From Sinohyriopsis cumingii (Eukaryota; Mollusca; Bivalvia; Unionida; Unionidae): a stretch of DNA of 64,000 nucleotides. Made by a program: the position numbers and the translations under genes. The DNA is taken from assembly GCA_028554795.2 (NCBI GenBank), contig CM068839.1:16665043-16729042 (forward strand), in the 5' to 3' direction. Each line of letters starts with the position of its first letter. Positions within the stretch are counted from its first letter, which is position 1. Positions 24,230 to 36,091 of this stretch are shown here, piece by piece. The notes beneath the pieces were generated by a model, which had not been told where the DNA came from, did no database searches, and saw only the letters and a list, made by a program, of their open reading frames with translations.

Positions 24230-26744
24230 TATGTCACAGGAAGGTTCAGCATTCCAAGCCTCAATAGAAGAAGTCTTCTGCCTCTTACCTCCAGATTTCT
24301 GGCCCCCTCCTCCCACTCCGTCAACTCCATGGACCAGATCTTCAGCATCCATTGACAATATGATGAAAAAGGAAAAGTTGAACTTAAAATTAGTTCTGCA
24401 GTCTGGAAGAGTTAACACAGTTCTACTTGTGATGTACATCAGTATTTCATTTCATAAACCCAGCAGGCAAACGTGGTATCATTTTTGGGAATTACAAGGC
24501 CACACTCTATATGTATGGATCTGATGGCCGTTATTGATACTCAGCAGTTAGTACACAAAACCACTATATGGGTTCTAAACTGGACTTCGTCTCTATGACT
24601 GTCTTCCAACAGGCAGAACATAGCTTATACTCTCCCACTCTCCAGGACTAGTGAGACAAAGGTTGGAGTTTGGTATTTCACCTTATTGCAAAACATGTCC
24701 ACCAACTGTCCCATGAAATAATATAGTCTAAAATCAATTATGGCATTTGTGAACCAAAGATAAACAGCAGAGATGGCCCTATCATTCGCTTCAGAATTTC
24801 TCCTCATGACACACTCCACCTCTAAAATAATTACATTATTTCCACCCTGCCCTTCCCAAAGTTCCCAGTAGGAGAAACGCTACAGTTCATTGCTGCTGAA
24901 TAAGAAAAGATTTGCCACAATAATCAGTGTGCTTGACAAGTGGATTCTGAGTGACTTTGCATCACTTTAAACACTTCTCTTCTGTCCAGAGTTCAAACAG
25001 CTACAAATGTCCCAAGAGACCCATTCAGAGCCACCACCTTGCAACTATAAATATATTACCTTTTCCAGAATATGTGGTAGAACTCATTTAAATACAAATT
25101 CTCTGGGGGATTTTAATCAAGACTTTTCTTGGTCCCAGAGGCAAAAGGCATTGGAACATTTTGAACACCATCCAAGAAGGAGACTTGGCAATCAGTGTGA
25201 ACTTAAAAAATATATCTTCATTTCCATATTCACAAGATTTCCAGGAAGTTCCTGCAATTTGTTTGCAACGGCATCATATACCAATTCATAGCACTCTCAT
25301 TTGGACTCATCGTCAGTCCCTGGGTCTTTACTCATCAGATGAACTGAATAATGACACAGATCTGCACCATTTTGTTTGGTGGCAACATCAAGTCACCTAG
25401 AAGACATCCTGCAGAAATGTCAGGTGAGTTATATCTTGGAACGTGACATGATGGGTGGAATTGGTGAAATACATGCCCTCTCAGTAGACCCAAATTACAT
25501 GCAGTTCTGACAAGATAGGTCTGTTTCACTTACGACGGCAGCCTTTTTCATCACCAATAACTGTAGAACTTGGTGTCCATTCATGGGAATACTTGCCCAA
25601 ACATAATACACATACACCAGCCTCCCCAGTTATTAAATCCTTGTAGAGAGCATGCCTTATGCGCCAGTAGTATCTGAAATATTCACAGGTTTTACTGCCA
25701 ATAAATATACCGGGGGAGATCACTCTGCCCTACCATCATCTAGGTGGACAGATAACTTAGTTTCTTTTAGCTAAAAGTGTAATCTGGGAGGGCTGGATTT
25801 GTATGGTAGTAATAGTTCTCCTAAGGTATTATGACTGGTAGCATTCTCGAAGAAATATGTTTTACTAGAAAAAAATTGGGTTTTCAAATGTTTGCTGCTT
25901 AATGTGTTTATTTTACTTAATAATGTGAAATAGTCTTGCAGTGCTAAAATAGTAGAATGTTTGGTATCTTAAGCTATCTAATTGAAGGTGTCACTGGATG
26001 GGTCGGTTTGTTTTCCTGTTGTGTTAAAAGTTCTTGTCTGTGTGATGCTTACACTTTTTTTATATTATTTCTTTACAGAGGAATGATGATTTTCACTTAA
26101 AATATGTGCTCTGTTTTACTCCATGACAAGGTTAATGTTAATGAAAAAATATCATTTGTTGGTAAGTCTACTATGTAGATGGTAGTTTTAGTGATGAATA
26201 CATTTTATGGATTGATAGAGGTCTCCAAGTGAAATTGAAAAATAAATCTCATCATAATTGACTGTTTTGAATATTACGACCTCTCTAGATCTTCATAGCT
26301 TAGAACATTACTAGCCAAAATTAGATTGCCTTTTTTGGAATCCCCAAAAATCACAGAATGTTTAGTCAGTGAAAACTGATATATTGAGTTGCCATAGTGA
26401 TGACATATTTATAATTGACATGGTTTTTGAAGAAATTGTCAGTTAATCTTAAAATGGCTAACATAGAAATTCAGACACCATTACACATATTATTACAAAA
26501 TTATGCATTCATACATATGTATACACACACACAAAGATGATTATTTGATCCCTTCTTGACATTAATGCCTGCATTGTTGCACATTTCCTTTAACACCCTT
26601 TTATGGTGCAAGTGTCCTGGTGGCTACACATATGCATATAATTTTGGGGTGTAGATACCTGAAACACATGGGTTATGTCTAGGTAGATGTTTCATTAATA
26701 ATTATTGTACAATTTGCTAAATGAATATTAATGCCATGATAAAC

Positions 26745-27330
26745 ATATTGAATTTGGGTAATGCCATGATTAAAAAATGAAATATTGAATTTGGGTATTT
26801 CCATGATGAACACATTGAAATATTGAACTTGGGTAATGCCATGATGAACCCATTGAAATACTGAATTTGGGTAATGCCATGATGAACACACTGAAATACT
26901 GAATTTGGGTATTTTCATGAGAACATAATGAAATATTGAATTTGGGTAAAGCCATGATGAACACATTGAAATATTGAATTTGGGTAATGTCATGATGAAC
27001 ACATTGAAATACTGAATTTGGGTAATGCCATGATGAACACACTGAAATACTGAATTTTGATAATGCCATGATGAACACATTGAAATACTGAATTTGGGTA
27101 ATGCCATGATGAACCTATTGAAATATTGAATTTGGGTAATGCCATGATGAACACACTGAAATACTGAATTTTGATAATGCCATGATGAACATATTGAAAT
27201 ATTGAAATTGGGTAATGTCATGATGAACACATTGAAATATTGAATTTGGGTAATGCCATGATGAACACACTGAAATACTGAATTTTGATAATGCCATGAT
27301 GAACATATTGAAATATTGAATTTGGTTTAT
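26745..27330. repeat. 38-bp minisatellite abutting exon j
   Basis: About 15 copies of a unit containing GCCATGATGAACACATTGAA and TATTGAATTTGGGTAAT. The last copy runs to within ~10 nt of the exon j acceptor AG (27334-27335). Reverse-strand open frames rich in MFIMALPKFSIS are repeat artefacts. Confidence 0.9.
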
Positions 27331-27335
27331 TGCAG

Positions 27336-27442
27336 GAGAGTATATATCATTATATCATCACCAGAGGGCCTTGTTACAACAGCGAGAGATCCAGAAGAAT
27401 GAATATATAGCACAGTTGGCAAGAGATAGGGAACAAATGCAG
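27336..27442 (+). CDS. GOLGA2: GM130 exon j
   Basis: 107 nt after TTGCAG, ending before GTAACT; phase 1 in, phase 0 out. It encodes GEYISLYHHQRALLQQREIQ and then KNEYIAQLARDREQMQ, a highly conserved GM130 block. The 38-bp minisatellite ends about 10 nt before the acceptor AG. Confidence 0.9.
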
Positions 27443-28032
27443 GTAACTTCAAGAATAGGATGGATTCTCTTCTGTCCTTTCCATAAGATGTCCCAGAAAA
27501 ACTAGTTGTATAGTTTCAACATTAAAGTACATAATGGATTGGATAAATAAAATCCCACAAAAAATCTACATGTCATCGTAACAAAATGCTTTATAATAGG
27601 AGAATTATCAAAGTATTTTTGGGATCTATTATTTTGTTGCCATATTTCTCCTTGAAAAAAGACCATGTTCTTTCACATTTTACAAAGCTATCAGATGGGC
27701 TTTTGAAGAAGGAAAAAACCTTTTTCCATGCACATAGTTTTGTGTTTTGGCAATCCAGTGAAACATTTATTCAAAGTGACATAGGATTTGATAACTAATG
27801 ATTAGGTATGTGTCTATTCTTTTTAAACAAAACAGCTATATACAGCTTAATTGATGTTTCTGCATGAACCTTTTCTCACCATCTTATCTGTGTGAGTGTC
27901 AGAATTTTCAGGATTTAATTCTATAACAAGCGACCTACTTTAAAACAATTCACGAAGGTGGTCTCCCATGTTTATCAAGTTTATGATTTTCTTTTGGCTA
28001 TATGGGCATAATTTCCAGAATTCTTGTTTCAG

Positions 28033-28225
28033 GACAAACTGGGTGAATTGCAAGTTTTAGTGATGCAGTTAATGGGAGAAAAGAAAATCCTTCACAGCTA
28101 TCAGAAGGAGTCACAACGACCTGCTTCCCCTGACTCTTTAATGATACAGCCCCATCTTCACAAGCACTCCCATGCTCACGCACACTCCCACATGGCCAAT
28201 GGGCACAAGCACTACAGAGATGAAG
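28033..28225 (+). CDS. GOLGA2: GM130 exon k, with His-rich linker
   Basis: 193 nt, GTTTCAG acceptor and GTATAG donor, phase 0 in, phase 1 out. The first part (DKLGELQVLVMQLMGEKKIL) matches the last GM130 coiled coil. The second part is a histidine-rich linker (HLHKHSHAHAHSHMANGHKH) that I do not recall from vertebrate GM130. Confidence 0.87.
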
Positions 28226-28774
28226 GTATAGTTAAGTCATTTTAATGTGAAAGAGTGGAAGGAAGTTCATATCTACAAAATATTGGCTCAAATACTCGGG
28301 ATCATTCAGACCTGATAGAATGTTTGTTGGTATAGCATAACATTGAAATGATAATGTCTGTTCTCATATGGAATTGGTGATATTATGAAGATCGATAAGA
28401 GGGATTCTGACCTAACTGATCAGTAACAGCAATGACAGAGTTATCAAGAGGTAGATAAATGGACATTAAAGAATAATACATTTTGTAGAAAAATTTGGTT
28501 TCATAAACAAAATGTAAACTGAACCATTATAATTGAGACAATGTACAACTTATTGTCATGTGATAGATTTAAATTAGGTGACATCAATTGAAGTCTGTCA
28601 CAGAAGCCACTTTCACTTCACTGTACATTAAAAATGTCTTACATTTTCTGGTTTTAGATTTTATTTTTATTTTGATGTAGAATAAAAAGATTAGAAATGT
28701 GAATAATTTGTAATATTAAAATTAAGTTTAAAATATTATTTGCCCTCTCTGCTATTATGGTACCTCAAGTTTTG

Positions 28775-29322
28775 TGGCAGATAAGCATTGATATCAAGAT
28801 TGTCACAATCAGATGTCAACAGATATGCATTGATATTAGGATTATTGCTATCGGATATCAGTTGTTATGCATTGATATCAAGACTATCACAATCAGATAT
28901 CAACATATGTGCATTGATGTTGTTGTAGGGTTTAATACCATTTTTCAGCACATGATAGGCTATGCATGGCAGCCAGTATTAATGGTGGAGGAAGAACCCA
29001 GGAAATCCCCAGAAGGAACCACCCATCGAGAAGCTACTGGCAAGCTTTCTCACATACCCACTTTGGCCGAATCCGAGACTCGAACCCATGCAGACAGAGG
29101 TGAAATGGCAGTGATCCATAACAGAGAGCGCTTTAGACCACTCAGCCACTTGGGGCCCCTATGTGCATTGATGTCAGGATTATCACAATCAGATATCAGT
29201 GGATATGCATTGATATCAAGATTATCACAATCATATCAATGGATATGCATTGATATCAAGATTATCACAATCAGATATCAGTGGATATGCATTGCTATCA
29301 AGCTTTTCACAATCAGATATCA
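28775..29322. repeat. 42-bp minisatellite split by a SINE
   Basis: Copies of GGATATGCATTGATATCAAG - ATTATCACAATCAGATATCA on both sides of the SINE at 28921-29159. Isolated diverged copies continue at about 29505-29560 and 29770-29835. Confidence 0.85.
28921..29159 (-). mobile_element. tRNA-derived SINE, family A (reverse)
   Basis: 239 bp from TGTTGTAGGG to TTGGGGCCCC, bounded by a perfect 15-bp target duplication TATGTGCATTGATGT at 28906-28920 and 29160-29174. It inserted into the 42-bp minisatellite. Confidence 0.87.
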
Positions 29323-29502
29323 GGGGTGTTCCATTTGAACATACCCAGGGAAGGCAGTTTAAAAAAAATATATACTAGGGTACATTGATGTCACAGAGTT
29401 CATTTTAAAATGATAAGAAAATTCTGAATTGCATGTATGGGTGAGTACCCCACTTTAAAAGTGCTTTTCCTGGGTCCCATGTATGTTTTAATGGAACAGC
29501 CT
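29323..29502. mobile_element. PIF/Harbinger-like MITE, copy 1
   Basis: 180 bp with inverted ends GGGGTGTTCCATTTGAACAT and the complement of ATGTTTTAATGGAACAGCC, flanked by TCA at 29320-29322 and 29503-29505. A 3-bp TNA duplication and GG-starting ends fit PIF/Harbinger. Copy 2 (34001-34180) is the same length in opposite orientation. Confidence 0.75.
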
Positions 29503-30194
29503 TCAGTGGATATACATTGATATCAAGATTTTCAGAATCAGATTTCAGCGGATGTGCATTGAGATAATAATGTGGACTTAGTACAACACCTAATCTTTGG
29601 AAGCTCTAAGTGCTTTACATTGTTAGGTAAAACACAAAAACATGTACAACAAATTTATAAAAACAACATGAAATTACAAATAAAAATATGCTGGCAATAA
29701 TTAAGGAATTAAACATTAAGATTAAATATCTTTAAAATTTAGGGAAGTAAACATTAGGTTTTTAATATTAAGATTTTCACAATCAGATGTCAAAAGATAT
29801 ACATTGATATCAAGATTTTCACAGATGTCAACAGCTAATGTAATATTGATGTACCCTACAGTTTATATTACTTTGATCTTTGAAATTGTTCTGGTATTTT
29901 ATTTTGCATAATGGAGAGGTACGTAAATTGGTAAAGACCAGTTTAATTTCTTTATATCTCTTTATCACCTTGATTAATTAAGGATATCAGACTGGATTTC
30001 TGAAAATTTGATCACTATCAGTTCTTCTTAGCTCATTCAGCCTGCTTGTAGGTGTGGTGAGGCTGTGCCCTACTTCCGAGTTCTGTAGTGTCATGGTCAT
30101 TTTAGATATGCCAAGGTGGTATTAACAGAAAAGCAGACAGATATAGCTGTAATGATACCAAATAATCTATACTTTCTACTCTCATTACAAAATG

Positions 30195-30430
30195 TTGGCC
30201 CCGAGTGGTCTAAAGTGCTCTCCATTATGGATCACTGCCATCTCACCTGTGTCTGCGTGGGTTCGAGTCTAGGATTCGGCCAATGTGGGTATGTGAGAAA
30301 GCTTGCCAGTAGCTTCTCTTGGGTCGGTGGTTCTTCACAGGTTTTCCAGGTTCTTCCTCCACCATCAACACTGGCCGCCATGCATAGCCTATTGTGTGCT
30401 GAAAAATGGCGGTAAACCCCACAACAACAA
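30195..30430 (+). mobile_element. tRNA-derived SINE, family A
   Basis: 236 bp beginning TTGGCCCCGAGTGG, with B box GGGTTCGAGTCT and a (CAA)n tail, bounded by a perfect 14-bp target duplication CTCATTACAAAATG at 30181-30194 and 30431-30444. The best preserved of the four family A copies. Confidence 0.88.
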
Positions 30431-30939
30431 CTCATTACAAAATGCAAAGGGAGCTGAAAATCATGATATTTTTTCTCCTTTATAGCTTCCAAATTATTTT
30501 GGTTGCATTTCTTTGCATTTGTAGAACTTAACTTTAATTGGCACTAACTGTATATAGCCATTAATGTGCTTATGTGCCACTAAACATAATGCATACATAC
30601 AGAAAGACATGCACATACTTGCATATATAAACGTCATGACAATACACCCTGAAGCAACATTTTATTTGTATAGATAGTCATTAATTTACTTGAATATTCT
30701 GCTGCAAACATGCAAAATGTACCAATGAAATTTCATTGATATAATACCAAACTTTTCTCTTAGCCCTGTGCACTCGCCTCATTTTTAAGACATGCTAGCA
30801 TTTATTTACACAGGATTTTTATGTTATTAAATTCACTTTATACTTTTTGAGAAATTTATTAAGCTGGTCTTCAGGTCTCATCAAGGTATAAATACAGTAA
30901 AATATCATGTACATTACATAGATTTTTCTTATTTTGTAG

Positions 30940-31241
30940 AGTGGCCTGACTATACAAGTTCGGAGTCAGATGCGGAGAGTGAGGTTGAGGCAATAGTAGG
31001 TGGGAAGGAGCATGATACCTACTTTGAATCACCTGATTTTACTGATAATACAGTACATGAAAATAAAATACAGTCCACAAAACAAGCACCTGCAATGCAT
31101 GAGGTTAAGGACAGCACCGCTAGTAAAATTTTAAACCTCTTATCAGAGATTGGACATTCCAACTTGGTGGATCGTGCCAGTTTTGCTGAAAGCAGCTTCC
31201 ATCCATGCAAGTTCTGTAGAGGAAGTTTACAAGTATTATAA
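30940..31241 (+). CDS. GOLGA2: GM130 terminal exon and stop
   Basis: 302 nt after a TTTGTAG acceptor, ending in TAA at 31239-31241. It encodes an acidic, largely disordered segment (YTSSESDAESEVEA), then a short helix (SKILNLLSEIGHSNL), then the tail FHPCKFCRGSLQVL. GM130 tails carry a PDZ-type ligand bound by GRASP65; here the end is hydrophobic (QVL) and preceded by a CxxC pair. A candidate AATAAA polyadenylation signal is at 31402-31407. Confidence 0.85.
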
Positions 31242-31401
31242 TAATGACTTTGTTTATGGAAATAATTTTGTTAATATGGATGAGCATGCAGAAGTGCACA
31301 GAATGGATGGATTCAAGCATTGAAAAATTACTTTATTATTTGATTGATGTGTTTCATTTTCACTTGAATATCACAAATACATAAAGTTTTCAGTGGCGTG
31401 A

Positions 31402-31407
31402 AATAAA
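31402..31407 (+). terminator. Candidate GM130 poly(A) signal
   Basis: First AATAAA after the GM130 stop codon, 160 nt downstream. AATAAA is frequent by chance in AT-rich DNA, so only cDNA would confirm use. Confidence 0.35.
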
Positions 31408-33207
31408 ATATGCACAACAGTGACTATTACCAGCTGTGATTTGTAAATTTACATTTTATATAGGACCAGATTCAGAACAAGAAAATTAGTCATGGAATGT
31501 ATTATATTTGTTCAGGAAATTAGATATGACACTACCCCATGCATTATCAGTTCTTTCTTAATGTTACAAAATGTATGATGTAATGTTATTTTTTCTCTTT
31601 CTGTTAATTTTCTTGCTATGGTTAAAAGTTAAGGTCTCGTTAAGCTCTTTAGTAGCTCAGAGGGTCAAACTTTACCTGGTATTCCTGGAAGGAAGCATTT
31701 GAGTCTCAATGGGATGGCTGACCATCACAGATTTACTTACCAATGGATGTTTGTACCCATCTACAGCCAGTTCATTTGCAACAAATGGTCATATGAGGAT
31801 GGGTTGCTGTATGCAGATGTTGGCTGTATCATGAGGGTTGAAAGAGTTTTGATCCAAATGGATCAAAGTCTTTCTCGAGTATTTCAGAAGATGTTTGCAC
31901 TGATCATTGTATTATTATTATTTTTAAATGATCAGTTACTGCATGAATGTGTATTGTATATCTATTTGGTTCAATAGCAAGTAAGTTCATACATGTACCA
32001 AAATACCTACTAAAGCTGTCAACATGTACCTGGGTACTTGGGTATCTATCAGTTCACAATTTCCCAGGTAATAAAATTAGCAGTAGGGTACCCATTTATT
32101 TCATTTAAAAAACAACATGTTTCCTAGTTCTGATGAAAGATTATATCTGACAATGTCAGGATCAAGTGAGCCTAAAAATAATGATTACAGTTTGAGGCTG
32201 TGCATTTATCCATCATTGACCTCCATCTACTGAGCTTTTATTTTCGACATGTGTAACCATTTGGTTATGTACATCAAACAGTTTCCTCATGTTCTTTTTA
32301 TGGTAACTATACATGACAAGCTTTCAAGAAAAAGACAGGTTTCTTGAATTTGCAACTCTGTCACAGATTCATTAAAATATGATACACACTTAAGTAGCAG
32401 ACCTGTCTACATTGAAAGAAAAAACATGGCGCCAAATATTATGTGAAATAGGCTTGATTGATGTGACTTATTAATGGTGTATGACTGAAAAATGTTAGAG
32501 AGAAATTTTGTTAAACTGATTAAAATGTTGCATCAGTAAAATGACATTTTAATAGCGCTTTACAAATTTCAAAAGAATTCAGCAGTGATGTAATAACAGC
32601 ATTTCAAATTTTTGGACTTGACTTTATGACCTTTGAGCAAAAGTTCAGCATTTAGACTAGCTCAAGTGAGTGTTGTGGTTAAATAATTTATCATTTTGTT
32701 TTGTGTCTGTATTCTTATACTAATCCACACAGACTTAACCAATTTGTAACAATAATTTTAACTAATTGCAAATCCAGGTAAGTAGCAAAAATAAATGTAC
32801 ATTTTTCATATGGTTTTCTGTAATTATGGCATGTAATATATAGATTTCTCTTTTTATGGCATGTAATATATAGATTTCTCTTTTTATGCTCATAGTATGC
32901 TTTCTTTTGCCATTTACATTAGTAATAATTATGCTTATACCGTTCAGGGGGTTGGCATGTATGAACTTAAACAAAAGAGTTTAAGTTCACATTTAATTAA
33001 TATCAGTTCTTTTGATTGGATACCCAGGTAACTGATCATTAGAAGCAACAGATACCTGATTGACATTTCCGAAAATTTTGACACCTTTAATACCCACATT
33101 ATAAAAAAGGGAGTTTTAAAACTGGGAAAAGTCCTGTACTCTTGGAGCACATAGTTTGGTTAACATCATAAACTGGCTAAAATGCCCGATTAAGGGTAAA
33201 TGTGCCT

Positions 33208-33382
33208 TATGATGTACTTGAGGTGTATTACTGTGTCAGACAATGTACTTGAGGTGTCTAAGAGTGTCAGACAATGTATATATGTACTTTGAGGTGTGTT
33301 ACTGTGTCAGACAATGTACAGATGTACTTGAGGCATTTGCCAGACAATGTATACATGTACTTGAGGTGTATTACTGTGCCAG
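33208..33382. repeat. ~36-bp minisatellite
   Basis: Four to five copies of TGTACTTGAGGTGT - TACTGTGTCAGACAA. Confidence 0.75.
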
Positions 33383-34000
33383 ACACAAAGTCTTTTCAGG
33401 ATGTAATGTATTGCTTGTGACAGAAGAATTAAGCCAGATTAGCACAAACCTTACACAATAATATATGTGACACTTGTCAACTCAGTCTTGTGATCCCATT
33501 GTTAATCTATGTGACACTTGTCAACTCAGTCTTGTGATCCCATTGTTTTGCTGTTTAATGGCAGTAAGATATTGAGGCATGCTTCAAATACAATAGTTGA
33601 AATCCGAAGTCCTGATTTTGTTCCCACCTTAGGTACCTCTTAGAATAGAGTCCACTGAATTTTACGATTGTGTCCTCACCTTTAGCTTTTTTGGTAAGGT
33701 TTAAATTCAAATTTTTCACCTGAGTTGGGGTTTGATACACAGACCCTGGCCTTTCTTTAACTTGGTTTGGTTACTTAGTAATTATTTTCTGTATCTTATA
33801 TGTTTGTCGCTTGCTTAGAATTGTACAAAGCAGAAATGGATATTTTACCAACTCTCTATTTTATTAGCTTTCCTTTCATGTTTATTTTGTAGCTACTATC
33901 AAATTTTTGTTTTCCCAACTTTTTTTCTTTCAACATTGCATTCTGATATAATTTACATCTATGTTATCAATTTATAAATTCTTTTCATTTAACTCTTTTA

Positions 34001-34180
34001 GGGCTGTTACATTTAAACACATGGGACCCAGTGATGGTGAGGTACTCACCCATAAATGCAATTTAGAATTTTCTTATCAGTTTAATATGAACTTTTTAAT
34101 GTGAAATTAAAGTACCCTAGCATATATTTGTAAACAACCTGCCTTCCCTGGGTACAATGTATGTTTAAATGAAACAGCCC
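34001..34180. mobile_element. PIF/Harbinger-like MITE, copy 2
   Basis: 180 bp with inverted ends GGGCTGTTACATTTAAACA and the complement of ATGTTTAAATGAAACAGCCC, flanked by TTA at 33998-34000 and 34181-34183. Same internal blocks as copy 1, in reverse order and orientation. Confidence 0.8.
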
Positions 34181-34639
34181 TTAGAACAAAATGGAAAAGC
34201 ATTTATCAAAGTTGGGTTTTTATTGTCAAGAGTGTTAAAGCGAGACCACTTGCTTTTGTATCTTCTCTTATTGAAAGTGTTCTTTCATAAAATAGCAAAT
34301 GCGTAAAATGCAAAAGACTGCATATAATTTAGGACAATAAAAAGATAACCACAACTGCAATAAATGTGAAAATATTGCTGCAGAGTATTTGTCAGCAAAT
34401 TTCATTTCTTTTTGTTCACTGAAAGTTGTACAGATACAACCACAGGTGATGTCATCACATCTGTGGCAGACATGTCTGCCTCAACAAAAACTGTTGCTTT
34501 TACTTCTGCTTTGTATATCAGGTTGTCATAATTGGACATGTACATCATCAGAGAAAATGGTAGAGTAAGAGGATAAAACCCCATCTCTAATCCAAAATGA
34601 TAAAAAAAAGTTGATCCTTGCCCTTAGTGTTTTTTAATT

Positions 34640-34920
34640 AGACCAGTCTGGCTGTTGTTGTGGTGTGTGAGATTAGACCAGTCTGGCTGTTGTTGTGATA
34701 TGTAAGATTAGACTAGTCTGGATGTTGTTGTGATATGTAAGATTAGACCAGTCTGGCTGTTCTGTTATTGTGGTGTGTGAGATTAGACCAGTCTGGCTGT
34801 TTTTTGTGATATGTAAGATTAGACCAGTCTGTCTGTTGTTGTGATATGTAAGATTAAACCAGTCTGGCTGTTTTTTGTGGTGTGTGAGATTAGACCAGTC
34901 TGGTGGTTGTTGTGGTGCTT
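34640..34920. repeat. ~35-bp minisatellite
   Basis: Seven to eight copies of GATTAGACCAGTCTGGCTGT - TGTTGTGATATGTAA. Confidence 0.85.
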
Positions 34921-36091
34921 GAGGAAAGTGGGGATAGATAAGAGGTGATTAATGTGCAGAGATGCTTTGGAGAGTTCCTGTTTGAATTGTACCAAACTAT
35001 GAATATCACCAACATTTTCTGGAAGACTGCCGGTATATTCTATATAAATGCAGTTTGGGGAAAGTAACTGTACTTAATAGAAATTACTAATGCATGTAAA
35101 TTGAGAGAGCATTTCTGTAGCTGATGCTTTGGACAGGAATTGATCAGCAGGAATGCCTACTAGGCCATAGACGAAAGAACATCTACTGATTAAATGCTCT
35201 TTAGGCCTTTTTTTATTCGAATTAGTCATGACTGAGCATGTCTACTACACTTTACTGGATATGCATATGATATTTGGATAGTGTAAGACAATAGTCTGGC
35301 ACTGCAACTTTGGGCCATCTATGTTTTCTAAACCTGTTGAGTATTTGCGGGATTATATACTCTGGAGCAATATTGTACTTTGCAAAAAGCAGTTTATTTG
35401 GTCTGCTTACTGCTAACCTTGATGTTTCATTCCAAGAAATTTCTAGCATTGCTCAAATTCCTTCACAGCTTGTAAGGAGTAAATATTATCTATAAGAGTA
35501 AAGATTCTAATGCTTTATCAACGTGTGAAACAGCTTTCGAGCAGTGGCATTCTGAAAATAATTATCAAACCATTCACGAAAAGCATTTGCATTTTGTTCT
35601 GTTCTTGTTTATCGTTCATTGATGTTTTTGTTTTGCATTTGGGCTTATGGAAATGTATTTATGATTTCATTTGTTTTTGTTCAGTATTTCATGAGTTCAT
35701 TCTGGATTTCATTTTGTGTTCATTATGCATTTTGGTTTTGTTTGTCTGGAAATATTACTCCACTTTGTGTTCTGGCCAGTAAGTGATGCGAGGGGGGGGG
35801 GGCTAGCTTTAAAAGTCCTGATAGTTTCACTTAACAACCATGACATATCCATCATGAATGTCCAACATTGTGACAATACCTAGTAGAATTAATTTAAGTT
35901 TTAAAATTAACTAAAACCACATTAATTACTAAAGAATGTCAGAAAGAATATTTGAAGAGAATTGAAGTATGGATTAAGAATAAAAAACATTCCAAATCAA
36001 AACAAGATCAAGTGTTTGCTAGCAATCACAATACAGAAATTGGCTCACATGGACCAGAAGCATCTTGATTTAAATCTTCAAAATACATCCA

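Larger units (their letters stand above)
22195..25860 (+). mobile_element. Decayed DIRS-like retrotransposon
   Basis: About 3.6 kb inserted in the intron between exons i and j. Its ends (about 22195-22346 and 25712-25860) are imperfect inverted repeats of ~150 bp that share, in opposite orientation, ATACCTTAGG, AAATCCAGCCCTCCCAGAT and GGGCAGAGTGAT. Just inside the right end, the plus strand at about 25180-25350 reads like a reverse transcriptase palm: DLAISVNLKN, then YQFIALSFGL and SPWVFTHQM, the FGL..AP..FT signature of DIRS-type RTs. No tyrosine recombinase or intact frame is seen, so the element is deleted and broken. A family B SINE is nested at 23912-24229. Confidence 0.65.
1222..31241 (+). 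other. GOLGA2: GM130/golgin A2 gene, 3' part (12 exons)
   Basis: Twelve exons with GT/AG borders join into 1731 nt (576 codons plus stop) with every phase consistent. The product is almost entirely coiled coil. Stretches such as SRALTQNRELK, LAELQNGFVKL and the GETDTIGEYISLY block match conserved positions in the C-terminal half of GM130, the cis-Golgi matrix protein that tethers p115-bearing vesicles and anchors to membranes through GRASP65. Only about the last 55-60% of a typical ~1000-residue GM130 lies here; the 5' exons are upstream of the window. Introns run from about 0.6 to 5 kb and carry most of the repeats annotated below. The identification rests on recalled family similarity, so an alignment would settle it. 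I am fairly sure of the family and of the exon chain. Confidence 0.85.
31242..33997. other. Gene-free flank of GM130
   Basis: AT-rich, with no protein-coding frame I can support. Contains a tRNA-like A box at about 31645 (TAGTAGCTCAGAGGG; possible SINE remnant), a 33-bp tandem duplication at 32816-32885, a ~36-bp array at 33208-33382 (GATGTACTTGAGGTGTATTA), and a 44-bp duplication at 33463-33548. Confidence 0.6.

Noticed and set aside
26679-27306. Reverse-strand frames of up to 183 codons rich in MFIMALPKFSIS
   Set aside because: Produced by the 38-bp minisatellite; the residue pattern repeats exactly with the DNA unit.
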